64,000 bases of DNA from Nemophila menziesii (lineage: Eukaryota; Streptophyta; Magnoliopsida; Boraginales; Hydrophyllaceae): the NCBI GenBank assembly GCA_029959085.1, contig JARWIR010000043.1, forward strand, positions 806,001-870,000, written 5' to 3'. Shown here piece by piece: positions 45,457 through 56,894 of this stretch. The position numbers were made by a program, and so were the translations under genes. The first letter of the stretch is position 1, and each line of letters starts with the position of its first letter. Below the pieces are notes generated by a model. That model saw only the letters and a program-made list of their open reading frames with translations, made no database searches and was not told where the DNA came from.

Positions 45457-46187
45457 AGGTAGGTAGTTTTTTTTAGTGCTTTAAAAATTAATTTGAAATT
45501 GCAATATAAATCCTTTAATGCCCACGTCCAAAAAAAAGGAGAAAAGGTCCATCAAAGAAAGACACATGAATGTTTAGACCAATTTAATTTTAGTTTTTTA
45601 TAATTTTTTATAATATTTCTTTTTTATAATATTTCTTTTTTATTATTTGTTAAGATATACATATATATATATATATAAAATTTATACATATTTATTTTTA
45701 TTTTTTGTTTTATAATACAAGTACCAATAAAAATTTATTATACTCATTAGATATTATTTATTTAAATTCTAATTAGTTAATAAATAATATATAGGTTTAA
45801 TAATATAAGATTTATCCTTTATATTAAATAAAAACAATTCAATTGTATAAATATATATATATTTAAAAACATTTAAACTAATCGATTCTAAAATTAAATA
45901 TTAAAATATTATTATTTTTAATATTGCGAGAAATAATAATAATTATTATTATTATTTATGTTATTATAAAAGTATAATTGAAATTTAAAATTATAAATAA
46001 ACAATTGATATAAAGTATAGTTATAGAGTAACTGAAATAGTAATACTGGAAATTGATGCGGTATAATTATAGAGTAGCTGAAATAGTAATACTGGAAATT
46101 GATGCGGTATAATTATAGAGTAGCTGTATTTTGATACGGTATAATGAAATATAGAGTATAAAAATAGCGCATCTGCTGGAGATTGTC
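44821..46187. mobile_element. PIF/Harbinger-type non-autonomous element
   Basis: The ends GACCATCTCCAGCAGATGC and GCATCTGCTGGAGATTGTC are inverted repeats flanked by TTA (44818-44820 and 46188-46190). The interior has no ORF; a long (TA)n lies at 45370-45453. A ~47-bp unit beginning GTATA(G/A)TTATAGAGTA and ending GATGCG is tandemly repeated near the right end (46014-46110). Confidence 0.85.
45370..45453. repeat. (TA)n microsatellite
   Basis: About 42 uninterrupted TA units inside the Harbinger-type element. Confidence 0.97.
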
Positions 46188-46435
46188 TTATTGAACTCAA
46201 TGTTTATAAGAAATGTAATTTTGGTTTTTCATAAATTTCATATGTAATTCATTTCATCATACATTTTCTCATCGAATATTATTTTGATTTTAAATAAATG
46301 TAAATATTTGGAAGCACAATATAAACTTTTCCAATCCTTTTATTAGGTTGGATGTATCAGATATGATATTGACGCTTGCTTTAGAAGTTTGAAGATTAGA
46401 GTATTTTATTTCTTAGGTTATGTGAATGAAAACTA

Positions 46436-46810
46436 AATTAATTGATAGGTTATGCGATATATGCGCATAAAATGTATCTTCAATTACCCTATATTTTGTT
46501 TTATTTGTAAACCGAAATACGATCTCCGATTGACATCTATGCGTTCGCATAAGTTACATAAAGTTATGTCTAATATTTTTTTCGTTATAGGTTATGCTAT
46601 ATCAGCAAATATGCATAAAATATATTTGTAACTTGTGTAGACGCCCTATTTATTCCATGGGCTATGTTATATTCGAGAATATATCCAAATAATATATATA
46701 TTTTGGGTATATGTCATTTTTTCCCTCTTTTGTATAGGTTATGTTATATCAAAGAATATAGACATAAAATACAAATATAGTTAATGTATTGCCCTATTTA
46801 TTTTATATAT
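46436..46810. repeat. Degenerate tandem repeat in the copia internal region
   Basis: Four diverged units share ATAGGTTATG(C/T)(T/G)ATAT...CATAAAATA(C/T) and, later, CCCTATTTATT, spaced about 60-150 bp apart. The flanking text to 47720 is AT-rich with no intact reading frame. Confidence 0.5.
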
Positions 46811-48210
46811 ACCTTTACTTAGATATTTTTCATTAAAATTGCAAGATGCATACTTGACTTTAAATATAATAATATTAATACAAGAGATTATTATGTATTA
46901 AATATATAAAAAAAGATAGAAATTAAAAATTAAACAATGAAAATTAAAATAAAAAGGAAAAGAGAAGAAAGAATATCACATCGTCGAATCATTATCTTAC
47001 CTGCCGAAAAATCATAATTGGTCTGATTTTGTTAATCAATTAACTTGAGTGATTATTTTATCACTTTCACAATTGTAAAGTAAGCTAAAGAATCGTCCAC
47101 CCAATTACTCTTGTTTTAAACAAAACAAGAGTAATAGATAATAGATTACTTTGTGAATTAATTGTACACCTATATGATAAATTAATGGTTGAACGCTAAC
47201 CGATTTGGAGCTAGCTTTATACTTGTTTTTTCTTTTGTAATATTCGACAAAGTTGTGGCTTTAGTTTAGCTTTCACAGCGGTGAAATTATCTGGGATAGA
47301 AAAAAAGGTCAAGTATTTTGACACCGTTTTGAACTTTCCATTTGTTCACATGTGAATCTGTACGATGTTTATTGATGTACAGATGAAGTTTCAATCGGTC
47401 AATAGGTATTCTTTTGCCATGACAGAATATTAGATAAACTTTTCATGGTCCTGATAATACCCAATACGTGGTATATAATTATCCAATTATAATTGGTCAA
47501 ATTTTTTGTTTTCATTTCACATAGGCGAATGGATTTATTGACAATGGTAAAATTGAATTTCTTTAAAAAATCCGTTTGATTTTCTTTTTCTTTTTTAACA
47601 TTGCACAATGATGAAATTTATTCAATACTTCATAGCAGAAATTTGATAAATAGTATACTATTTTTATGAATAAGAATCTATGGAGAAAAAAAATAAATTA
47701 CTAGTATTTAGAGGATAGAAACTATCGTGCTGATAACGTGTTATAAACGGTAGAGAAAGAAAGAGTAGCATTCTGTTTATAATCAGAGAAAGTAAAGATC
47801 ACATAGTAGGAGCTTCTATTTATAGGTAACAAGTAACCCTAAACCCTAGTGTCATAAGCTTGACTACAAGCCCATGGGCTGAAATGAATATCTACTAAAT
47901 AGGTTTATAACACAAATAAAAAATTCTATTTTTTTTAAAAAAAAATCAGGATTTATCGTTAAATTGTTACCTGATTATAATACTTTATCTTAAGTTTATA
48001 CTATATATTTGAACTCCCCACTTAAATAATTATCCATGTATCAGACACCCAACTCCTCCCAATCCTCATCATCTCTCCACCACAAACACCACCACCACAC
48101 CATTCCTCCTTAAACAACTTCCATTAAACTCACATCATTTGTCACCCACCACAACTGTTACTATGACAACATTAATTAGCACCAACTTTTAAATTTTGAC
48201 TTTATTGTTA

Positions 48211-48568
48211 GGATTAATGCTCAACAAATCCTGCAGTCTTATCCATTATCCCGTAAAAGACATTGTCTTTTTAAAAAAATAGTGAGTTATGAAAAGTTTC
48301 CTAAAACTCAAAATCTGAGTTCTAGGAAAACTTTTCATAACTCAAAATTTGAGTTCTGGAAAGCTTCCCATAACTTAAAATTTGAGTTCTAGAAAACTTC
48401 CCATAACTCAAAATTTGAGTTCTGGAAAACTTCTCATAACTTAAACGACTTTTTTATGGACAAAAAAAGATAAAAACAAAATGTAAAGTGCCTTTTATAA
48501 GCAAAAAAATAATGGTTAGGGTGAGAGAAAATCAATTCTAACTTGAAGGGTTTTTTGGGCATTAATAT
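48211..48568. mobile_element. Small MULE-like element with GAACTC...GAGTTC palindromes
   Basis: The ends GGATTAATGCTCAACAAATC and, inverted, ATATTAATGCCCAAAAAACC match the termini of 11100-12409. The flanks TTATTGTTA and TTATTCTTA (48202-48210 and 48569-48577) form a 9-bp duplication with one mismatch. The core repeats a ~40-bp unit with AACTCAAAATTTGAGTT four times (48295-48445), and the right side keeps GTGCCTTTTATAAGC like the larger relative. No ORF. Confidence 0.7.
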
Positions 48569-48734
48569 TTATTCTTATACACAACATTAATGCTAATTAT
48601 TTCATCAGGAAGTAAAATTTGATTACATGTTTAAAATATAGTAATGATATATACAAACTAAATTTATACCCGCCAATTTATAATATGACATGATTTGAGT
48701 AAAAATAAATCGTCAATTAATTTATTTTCTCGAT

Positions 48735-49092
48735 TTGATTGGCGATAAGTAAGTCAGGTTTGAACGCCTTTTGGTGCATTCCCGGTAAGGGAGTAAGGAA
48801 AGGCGCAACTCCATGCTTTCCCTTCCGAAGAGCCAGAGGAAGAAGCCGAACTTGTCAAAGACACTAAAAATAAAAAAGAGAAGAGAAGAGTTCCAACTAG
48901 GCAAGTCGTTCCTAGCCAAAAAGTAGGTAGCCCCGCGAAACTTCTTATTCCGGCTAACTACGACTACTCAGGAATTGCGGCGTTTCCGCTGTTGGAAGAA
49001 CAGGGATAATCACCTGTTGTCTCTTTCCTGACCCGAAAGATGCCCACAATCGGATGCTAGTCTCTAAGTCCCTGCTTTGACTGCGGTACCTT
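48735..49092. other. Possible mitochondrial DNA insertion (NUMT)
   Basis: The base composition rises abruptly above the AT-rich surroundings. The text (GCATTCCCGGTAAGGGAGTA, GAAGAGCCAGAGGAAGAAGC, CAGGGATAATCACCTG) has the look of angiosperm mitochondrial intergenic DNA. It contains no identifiable gene. The origin is inferred from style only. Confidence 0.4.
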
Positions 49093-49539
49093 TTTTAAAA
49101 TCCATAGTTTACCCTTGCAAAGAATTTTCACTCAAATCATACCACATTATAGATAGTATATTAGGTAGTATGAATTTGGACGATATACATCATTACTCAT
49201 TAAAATAATACACAAACAAATAATAGGAAAAGACAACAAATTAATTATACAATTCAATCTATATCACAATTTGCTACTTTTTCAGTCTAACAAATAAAAA
49301 ATTAAAAATTAAAAAGTATCGCCAACCAATAATTTAATATTTCCTAAAATAAATAAAAAAGGCTCTCTAATTTAAATAATAATATATACCACTTAAAATC
49401 ATATCACCTAATTATTACCTATGACGTGACGTGAATTGGTTAGCAATAAATCGAGTATCGGATAAAAAAAAATAGACTAACGATTGATCCCATCATGATG
49501 ATATATATCATTACTTCTAATTTAATACATTATTGAAAT
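49093..49539. other. AT-rich intergenic, nothing identified
   Basis: No coding or repeat signal beyond low complexity; the last bases are the target site of the next retroposon. Confidence 0.5.
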
Positions 49540-49554
49540 ATTTGATTTATACTT

Positions 49555-51103
49555 TTTTTTTTACGAAAGATGCATAAATTTAAATTAAGAAAGATTACAT
49601 AACATAGATTGTCCAACCAACCTTGAAAAAACGAAACAAAGAAAAGAAGATTAGGCAATACAAGCTCAAGCAACAACTTCCCAAAATGATGATGCAACAC
49701 TAACCAAGATGCCACCAAAGTAGCGAGATGAGACCGTTAAGGTTCGATGAAGTATGATCTTTAAGAAAGACAAACTCAATCCTCCAGAAGAGGGGGAGAA
49801 TATCGACTACCATTTTAATAACCTTCGCAGTTATCAACTCGTCGCCTCTAACAACAGCTACATTAACGAAGATCCTGGTAACCCTCAGATCATAACAAGT
49901 ATCACTAGCCCAAGTGATAAAAACATGAATCGAAATGGGAAGCCGATTGAGCCCACAAGTACCAAACCATTTTCATCTGCTTAAACAAAAAACAAAAAGA
50001 CGCAAACACGACAACAAAACCAACCCAAAAGCACCCATACTCAAGCTTCAGCCAAAAATCAAGACCAGATAATAAACTAACAAAAGAAAAGTCGAGTGAA
50101 CGGCAAACACTCGACCTCCAAATGTCAAAATCGCCTAATCCATGAATTTTGACCCCAAGTGAATCACCACAAAGCAATTGTAAAAGATAACAATAGGGAA
50201 TCACCGCACTTACGCCTAACCAAGAAGCAAAGGAAAGTAACCAGTAACTATACAAAAAACACCTCAGCAAATCTAAACCTCCAAACTCCGTCGAAAAACA
50301 CAAGTAGAAGTCTCCACCAAACCAAACCAATAGATTCGGAAGACCAAAAACCACCAACGAACTGAAAACATTAGTAGCTAGAGAAAACGAAATCTAACCA
50401 GGCTAGTATAGCAGAAACAAATGCAAATGAGATAAACGGAAATCTGAAAAATAAATATGCAATACCGAAAAATCATAGGGTAAAGGTTCAATCGACAGTT
50501 GCCAAAACATGAAGGTAGCAGCTCCAAATCAACTTTGCGCGGCCACTTAATCACAAACAGAGCAAACTGAGAAGAGGCCAATAACCCCCTCCCGTTCTTT
50601 GTTACATGAATATCAATTAGAGAATCGTCGTCACCAAGACAAAGAAAATCCAATTCTAGTCATGGAACACCAAAAGCGCTCCTAGTCGACCAAAAACCAA
50701 GCCCAAATCGGTCCAGAAAGAGAAGGCCAAGAGGCCCCAATCAAAACTGGAGAAAGCCTAAAGAAACTCGGTCAATACAGGAAGCCAGAGAGAATCACAG
50801 AAAGCGGCAAACATAATTTTTCAAACAACGAAAGGGGCAAAGAAGAAACGGATCTGAAAGCCACCCAAGACAGGGAGAGGAGAAGCAGTCCACGGATTTC
50901 GGGAGGAGGAAGAGGCAAGGAAATAAACGGAAGAAATAGAACAAGGGAGAAAAGAAAAGAAACGAAAAGGAAAGGAAAACAGGGGCCGCCATCACCGGCA
51001 GAGACACCAGTAACAGAGGCGGCGGTTTACGGTTTGGGGAAGGTAGGTGGAGTATTATTTGAGAGAGAGGTTTGTATGTTGTTGTCTCGTTTTAGAAGAC
51101 TCC
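49555..51103 (-). mobile_element. 1.55-kb poly(A) retroposon without recognisable ORF
   Basis: On the minus strand the unit starts after AAGTATAAATCAAAT with GGAGTCTTCTAAAACG. It runs through a CT-rich leader and a T-rich body and ends with TGCATCTTTCGT plus poly(A), followed by a second, perfect AAGTATAAATCAAAT (plus-strand TSDs 49540-49554 and 51104-51118). A 15-bp duplication plus poly(A) shows LINE-mediated insertion. The longest frames (150 codons at 49905-50357; 91 at 50378-50653; 70 at 50795-51007, all minus) contain no domain I know. The GGCGGC-rich start resembles a LINE 5' region, so a deleted, non-autonomous LINE derivative is likely; a retroposed host non-coding RNA is the alternative. 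Confidence 0.8.
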
Positions 51104-51216
51104 ATTTGATTTATACTTATCCCAACTACAATATCGTTGGAAAAAAAAAACTACAATATCATTTTCAACAAAACGAATAGAATCTGATGATGTGGTGTAA
51201 AACAGTAAAAGAGTAA

Positions 51217-54200
51217 GGCTGAGTCCAACAGGCTCTTGATTGTGGCTTTATATCACAATTGGGGTTTGACTAATAAGTTTTGGGCCTCCAACAGGCTCCC
51301 TATTGTATACAATCCGATTGTGAGGAACCCGATTCATCCCATATTCTAGCCACATCTGGCTTAAAATGTCTCTACGCTACCTTCTTTTTATTTTATTTTT
51401 ATTACTTTCACTCGCTATCTTCTTCTTCTTCAAACTCAACAGTTCGCTACTTCTTTTTCAACAATTTTAATTTCTTCAAGATTTCAGTAAGTGTTCAATT
51501 CTTTATTTCTCCTTTTCTTTCTTTTCTTAGGCCTAAAATTTTACATTCATACCATATAATTTTAGGTATATACTGTAACTATTTTAAATTTAATCTTCTA
51601 ATTTAGGTTAAATATCTATATTATTTGATTAAATACAATTTTGTTTCTTAAATATGAAGTTTTACTAAATGGGTTAAAGTATTATTGTAAAGATTAGGGT
51701 ATAATTTTACAGAAATTTTATCTAAAACAGAAAGATTTAATTTGGGTTCATATCTATTTTCTTTCTTTATTATTCAGTAAAATTATATTAGGAACAAATG
51801 TATAAGATGATGTATTAGCTATTTGTTTTCTTTATTGTCCAGTGAAGTTATATTAGGAGCAAAGATGATCAATTCTTTTTTTGTAATATTTGGACAACGA
51901 TCTTACTGTTTGGACAAAAGATGAATAAAATTGGGATGTTGAAGTGCTTTTGTCTTTAGTTCTTTATTCTTTATTGATTCTATTGTGGTTTTAGTTCTTT
52001 ATTGTTTCTATATTCAATTAATGCAGGGTTTATTGGTTAAAGATGGAATATGATGAACAGGATTCCTTTACGGATTTGCTTAATCGTGGTTTAAACGGTA
52101 ATTTTGCAAGCAGCCACATACAAGAGGATACAATTCTTACGCCTCAAACAGTAGAGGAATCAATTGCTACTCCTCAAACACAAGACTTACAGATTGTTAC
52201 AAAATTTAACAAAAACTTCTCGCAAGATGAAGATGTACTTCTCGTTCAAGCATGGCTATATGTTAGCACAGATGCGGCTATTGGGAACGATCAAAAGAGA
52301 GGAAAAATGTGGGAAAGAATATTTGACTATTTTCATGAGAACAGGAAATTTTTTTCCGACAGAACAGTAAATTCTCTCACGCATCGTTGGTCTACTATTT
52401 CGTCTAACACAAATAAATTTTGTGGCTTCTATGAACAAATTTCAGGTAGACGTCAAAGCAGCAAGACAGAACTTAATTGGGTACATCTTTAGTCTTTGTT
52501 CTTAATATTTAGCAATATTTTAGTAAAAGAATTTTGAATGTGCCTGACTAATTGTTTATCAAATGCAGATTCAAGATGCTAAGGTGATGTTCCAAAATCT
52601 TAGAGGAGTAACTTTTGTTTACGAGCATTGCTGGAATATTCTAAGACATCATCCAAAATGGGTTAGCTCAATTAAAAAAAAAACAAAACAGTAAAACCTG
52701 TTCAGCCTCTTCCGTCCAGTATTGGTACAAATGCAACTTCTACTGCAACCCTAATAAATCCAATTCTTGTCAACGATAATGCAGGAATCGAAAGACCGTC
52801 GGGTAGAGATGCAACAAAACAATCAAATAAGAGAAAAAAGAATGAATTGACAACAGATTCTCAAGACTCAGTATTTGCAAAAGATATTGATAAAATGATA
52901 GAGAACCGGAAAAAAATCCATGAAGATAATCAAAAAGAACTACAACGACTGCGGGAAGATCGAATATTTGAACGTGAGGAGCGGAAGATGGAGCGGGAGA
53001 AAGAACTAGAACAGATACGGGAAAACCAAAAACTAGACCGTGAGCAACGGAGGATGGAGAGGGAGCAACGAATGGCTGAGCGCGAGGATGAAATAATGTC
53101 AAAAGATTTAACTGCCTTGAATCCGTCAATCAGAACTTACTGGGAAAAGAAACAGAAGGTAATCATGAAAAAATATAATGATTTGTAATTCCGTTTCTAG
53201 GTTGAAAGTACATGGCCTTTTACTTGTGCTAGTTTATTATTTTGGTACTTCATTAGTTAAGGTTTTGTGATGAATGTGCTTCATTAGTTAAGAGCGATTC
53301 ATTCTATTTTGTAATCTATTTTGAGAAAATGGTGTATTATGTTTAAGATGAATCTGCTTCATTTTGTAATTTTACTATTGCTGCAGTTTATTAAAGTTGA
53401 ATGGATGTATTTTGTGTTGTGATTAAATGCTAGTAGAGGAGTGTGAAAGTTGGTTAAAATTGAGGAGCAGCTGAGAGTTTGTATCGATGAAAATATATGA
53501 ACTTCCCTGTCTTTTTTATTTGATATTATGTTGTCTGAATGTTGAACTAAATAGTCCTTGAAAAAACCATCTGTGTTCTCATCTTTCTAATAAAATTGGC
53601 TACTTAAATTGTGAAAGCTTAAGAAGTCATATGCGTTTTGCATTAATTCTTTTTATCCCCTTTATTTTTATTTGCTGTTTGGTTCCAAATATAGAGTAAT
53701 GACAGGATTATTAGCCTGGCCTATGACAATTATATAAGAGGGCAGCATAAGTTATCTTACTAAAAGGTATATTAATAAATTTGGTTTACATCCCCACAAA
53801 ATTGCTGTATCATATTCTAGACAAATGTTTAGAAAACAAACTTTCAATAATACTCTGTATGTATTGAAATAATACTCTGTATGTATTGAAAAAATGAATT
53901 ACGTTCAACTATTCAAATCAAAGTTGGAAAACTATGGTTCTTTAGAATGGCTTAGAAGAAAAGGCATTAATTAAAGTTGTCTTTTTAAATGATACCCAAT
54001 TAAACCATATCAAGTCTAATTTCCAAAACCTTTTCGCAGAAATAATAATCAATAAAAATTATAGATATTAAAAAAATTATAATCAATATATATAATATTA
54101 ATTATAAATATTCAAGTAAAGAATTAAAAAATAGAAATATAATAATTTTTTTTTTTTTAATTTACAAATCTTTTAAAATAAGAAAGTTGTCGGAAGAATG

Positions 54201-54401
54201 TTAAAGATGAAATCGTTCTAATAGGGGTTGCTGAAATAGGGAACCTGTTGGAGTAAAGTCTGAAATAGAGATTGTTAGAATAGGGAGCTGGAATCGGTAA
54301 GCTGTTGGAGTGTAACTATTTTTAAAGGTTAATATTAGATAGGGAGTATAAGTTTGACTTCCAATTGTGGCTAATAAATAGGGAAGTTGTTGGACTCAGC
54401 C
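51217..54401 (+). mobile_element. PIF/Harbinger-type element keeping only ORF1
   Basis: The ends GGCTGAGTCCAACAGGCTC and (inverted) GGCTGAGTCCAACAACTTC lie next to TAA duplications (51214-51216 and 54402-54404). The subterminal parts also pair (CACAATTGG). The element is 3185 bp and codes for a Myb-like protein but no DDE transposase, so it depends on a related element. The right end sits about 700 bp upstream of the MYB gene. Confidence 0.85.
52043..53188 (+). pseudogene. Harbinger ORF1 (Myb/SANT-like plus NAM-associated C-terminus), frameshifted
   Basis: This is the DNA-binding accessory protein of PIF/Harbinger transposons, often annotated as GST-T3-like. Exon 1 (52043-52480) holds the SANT-like region (FSQDEDVLLVQAWL ... 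KMWERIFDYFHENRKFF ... VNSLTHRWSTISSN). A GT-AG intron leads to exon 2 (from 52569: IQDAKVMFQNLRGVTFVYEH). Exon 2 changes frame in an A10 run (52674-52683), meeting a stop a few codons later. The other frame continues to 53188 with KRKKNE and a charged coiled coil (EREERKMEREKELEQIREN) ending in the NAM-associated tail SIRTYWEKKQ. One missing base in the A-run is the simplest cause, so the gene is probably inactive. Confidence 0.75.
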
Positions 54402-54404
54402 TAA

Positions 54405-55104
54405 GGGTCAAGGTATATTGAGTTTGATGGTTATATATTTTGAGTGTTTACAAAACGCAAGTAAAAGAGTTAGAGAAAACATCATTCGTTAGCCGCCTTC
54501 TATACTTTGAAAAATTGTTGTGTAAAAAGAGTTAGCAGTACTACTAGCTATTACTACTATGTCGAAATCAAATGGACCCCATATACTCCGATTAAGCATG
54601 CAAAGATATTGAGCGTGAATGCAGACATTATGTAAAAAAGGGTTTGATAGCTAGCTAGGTAGATAGAAATATTAAATAGAGATAAATAACCGAAGGAACA
54701 TGGACAAGACCGGACTGAAAAAGAAACATCAAAGGTATTGTACCTAGTAATAATAAAATGTATAAAATGGTTATACTAGAAAATCTCAACAACAACGTGG
54801 GAGATCGAAGCCCCGTCACGACTTTATCGACAACCAACACTCCACGTCAACTCTCTCCATATCTTACCTTCGTGGCTTAATCCATTCCACTCACACTTCA
54901 CTTCATCTTGTATCTTTATTTATTTTGTCTCTATAAATTAATACAAAATTCCCCTTTCTAGAATCTTGAGCTTGCAAACAAAATAATTTCAACTTTATAT
55001 TGCATGCATTGTAAGTCAACCTGTGTACTTGCAAGGCTATATTACAAAAGGTCCTTTTTCTTTTATCTTTAAAAATTATTAACGGAATATCCGTTTATAA
55101 CAAG
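54405..55104 (+). promoter_or_regulatory. MYB upstream region
   Basis: A TATA box (TATAAAT, 54932-54938) lies about 165 bp before the ATG. CCACGTCA at 54842-54849 is a bZIP-type ACGT core, the kind bound by HY5 in promoters of flavonol MYBs, with an ACCAAC MYB-like site just before it. The region is limited upstream by the Harbinger terminus at 54401. Function is inferred. Confidence 0.45.
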
Positions 55105-56259
55105 ATGGGTAGAGCACCATGTTGTGAGAAAGTAGGACTAAAACGAGGGAGGTGGACAGCTGAAGAAGATGAAATCTTGTCTAAATATATTCAAGAACAT
55201 GGTGAAGGCTCGTGGAGGTCTTTGCCCAAAAATGCAGGTACTAATTACTAGTTTTGCACTTGTTTTTACTTATATATATACAAGTATGGGGATTCTAAGA
55301 TTTTTTGGTTTGAAGGATTGCTAAGGTGTGGAAAGAGTTGCAGACTGAGATGGATTAATTACTTGAGATCTGACTTGAAAAGAGGCAATATTACTCCCGA
55401 AGAAGAAGATGCCATTATCAAGTTGCATACGACCTTGGGAAACAGGTCAGTCGTCTTCTTCATTACATCGGAAAGTCATGTTATTCATAATTTAACATCA
55501 ACAAAAATCTTATTGAAAATTCTTTTTCTTTGAAGGTGGTCTGTGATTGCTGGACACTTAGCAGGCAGAACAGACAATGAGATAAAGAACTACTGGAACT
55601 CTCATTTAAGCAGAAAAATTGGCATCCCTAGAACACCAATGAATACTTCACCTGTAAATATGGGGATGGAGGTTGCTAAAGCTGCAGAATCCAGTAAAAG
55701 GCGAAGAGCCGGGGGTAGACCATCCATGCGAATGAAGAACGAAAATCGACCCATTATTGCTCAGAAGATTTCGATGCCAGAGCCAAAGGAAGTTGAGATA
55801 ATCAGTAATAATGTAACAGCACCGTTGATGCCAACTACACCAACTTCGGAGAAAGAAACTACTTTATCTAATGCCATTTCTTGGACGGAAGAGAATTTAA
55901 GCACCATTTTTGCAGAGCCATGTGAAGCTCAGGAACATAGTAATCAAGTAATGGCGGCATATGAAATGTGTTTTGATGACATTTTATGCAATTGGGAACC
56001 TAGTGAAAATCCAGGCCAAGCTTATCATAGTTCACCTGCAGTTTCAAGAAGTATTGACTGGGATTGGAATTTTGATGCTACCGAAAATGGTGGAGGAAGT
56101 GGAGGCGGAAGTGATACTGGTGGTGAAAAGGATGGCGGTGGAATGTTGTCATGGCTGTGGGATGGTGATAGTTGGGAAGGAGAGTGTAATACTGGAGGAG
56201 TTGACCAGACAGTGGATTCTAAAAAGCAAAGTGCAATGGTTGCATGGCTTCTTTCTTAA
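55105..56259 (+). CDS. MYB12-like: R2R3-MYB transcription factor, subgroup 7 (flavonol regulator type)
   Basis: A nuclear activator of flavonol biosynthesis genes (CHS, CHI, F3H, FLS) if it behaves like MYB11/12/111. Three exons (55105-55237, 55316-55445, 55536-56259) with GT-AG introns at the standard R2R3 positions encode 328 aa. The R2 repeat ([23 protein letters not shown] spacing) and R3 repeat ([36 protein letters not shown]) are complete; R3 has the usual I in place of the first W. After the domain, a [10 protein letters not shown] stretch resembles the SG7 signature, and the protein ends WLLS, the SG7-2 motif. The C-terminal half is acidic with Trp-Asp and a Gly-rich run (about 280-300). 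It lacks the bHLH-binding motif, in line with SG7. The gene appears intact; the exact ortholog is not resolved. Confidence 0.93.
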
Positions 56260-56890
56260 GGAATTTGTTTTTATTTGTAGGAATAGCTAGCTTGTAAGCT
56301 ACATGCATGTGAAGTAGAAAAGTTTTTTTTTTTTTTAAATTTTAAGGCTTAGTTTGCCATTGGTTGAGCAGATTTTATCAAGAAACTTTTTTCTTAGTGT
56401 GCCTAAGAAGTTTATAGCGTGTGAGGAGGATTTCGTTTAGAAATTCAATGAAATGTTGTTGGCTAAAAGAACTTCTGTAAAAACTTTTGCTATTCTTCTC
56501 TTTCAAGTCTCATTCATCAGTTTCTAATTACATCATATTGAACTGTCATAAGACTCATTTGATCCAAATATTTCATTGATACTGACGAGAGTAGATGGTG
56601 GTTGTACGTGGCTTAATAAATTTGGGTCTTTTGAGTGGTATAGCGTAAACCGAGCTGACTTGGTCCTCCCTCTACCGTTGCTTGTTGATATGTTAATGTA
56701 ATTATGTATAGTCTCTATAGACTACTTTTCTTATTGTTTGTTTTGGCCCCCGTGGGTGGAAAGGTTTACTCAAGGTGTTGATGGTCGTTGTTTCTGATTC
56801 CTGTGTTGGCGCCCGGCGTGTGCTTGTTTCTTCATGGTATATTTTGTTACATTTAGAGGAAAATAATAATTTAGGCAAAACCAACAACTT
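56260..56890. other. MYB 3' flank
   Basis: Presumed 3' UTR and downstream region, with AATAAA-poor AT-rich sequence and no further gene. It includes a poly-T/A tract at 56324-56339. Confidence 0.4.
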
Positions 56891-56894
56891 TATA

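Larger units (their letters stand above)
40307..47912 (-). mobile_element. Decayed Ty1/copia retrotransposon with short LTRs and nested insertions
   Basis: A perfect 5-bp duplication CAAAT (40302-40306 and 47913-47917) encloses the whole unit. The 3' LTR is 40307-40459 and the 5' LTR 47739-47912; both read, on the plus strand, TGTTATGAATGG/TGTTATAAACGG to GGTTTGTAAAA/GGTTTATAACA. On the minus strand the 5' LTR is followed at once by CGTTATCAGCACGATAG (47722-47738), a primer-binding-like site. The 3' LTR is preceded by the purine tract AAAGGGGAG (40460-40468). Both LTRs contain the telo-box AACCCTAAACCCTAG. The internal region is degenerate and has taken at least four insertions (41792, 42663, 44202 within 42663, 44821). 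Confidence 0.85.

Noticed and set aside
49905..50357. 150-codon minus-strand frame
   Set aside because: Composition is hydrophobic and T-driven, with no domain. It may be a relic of a LINE, so it is reported only as part of the retroposon.
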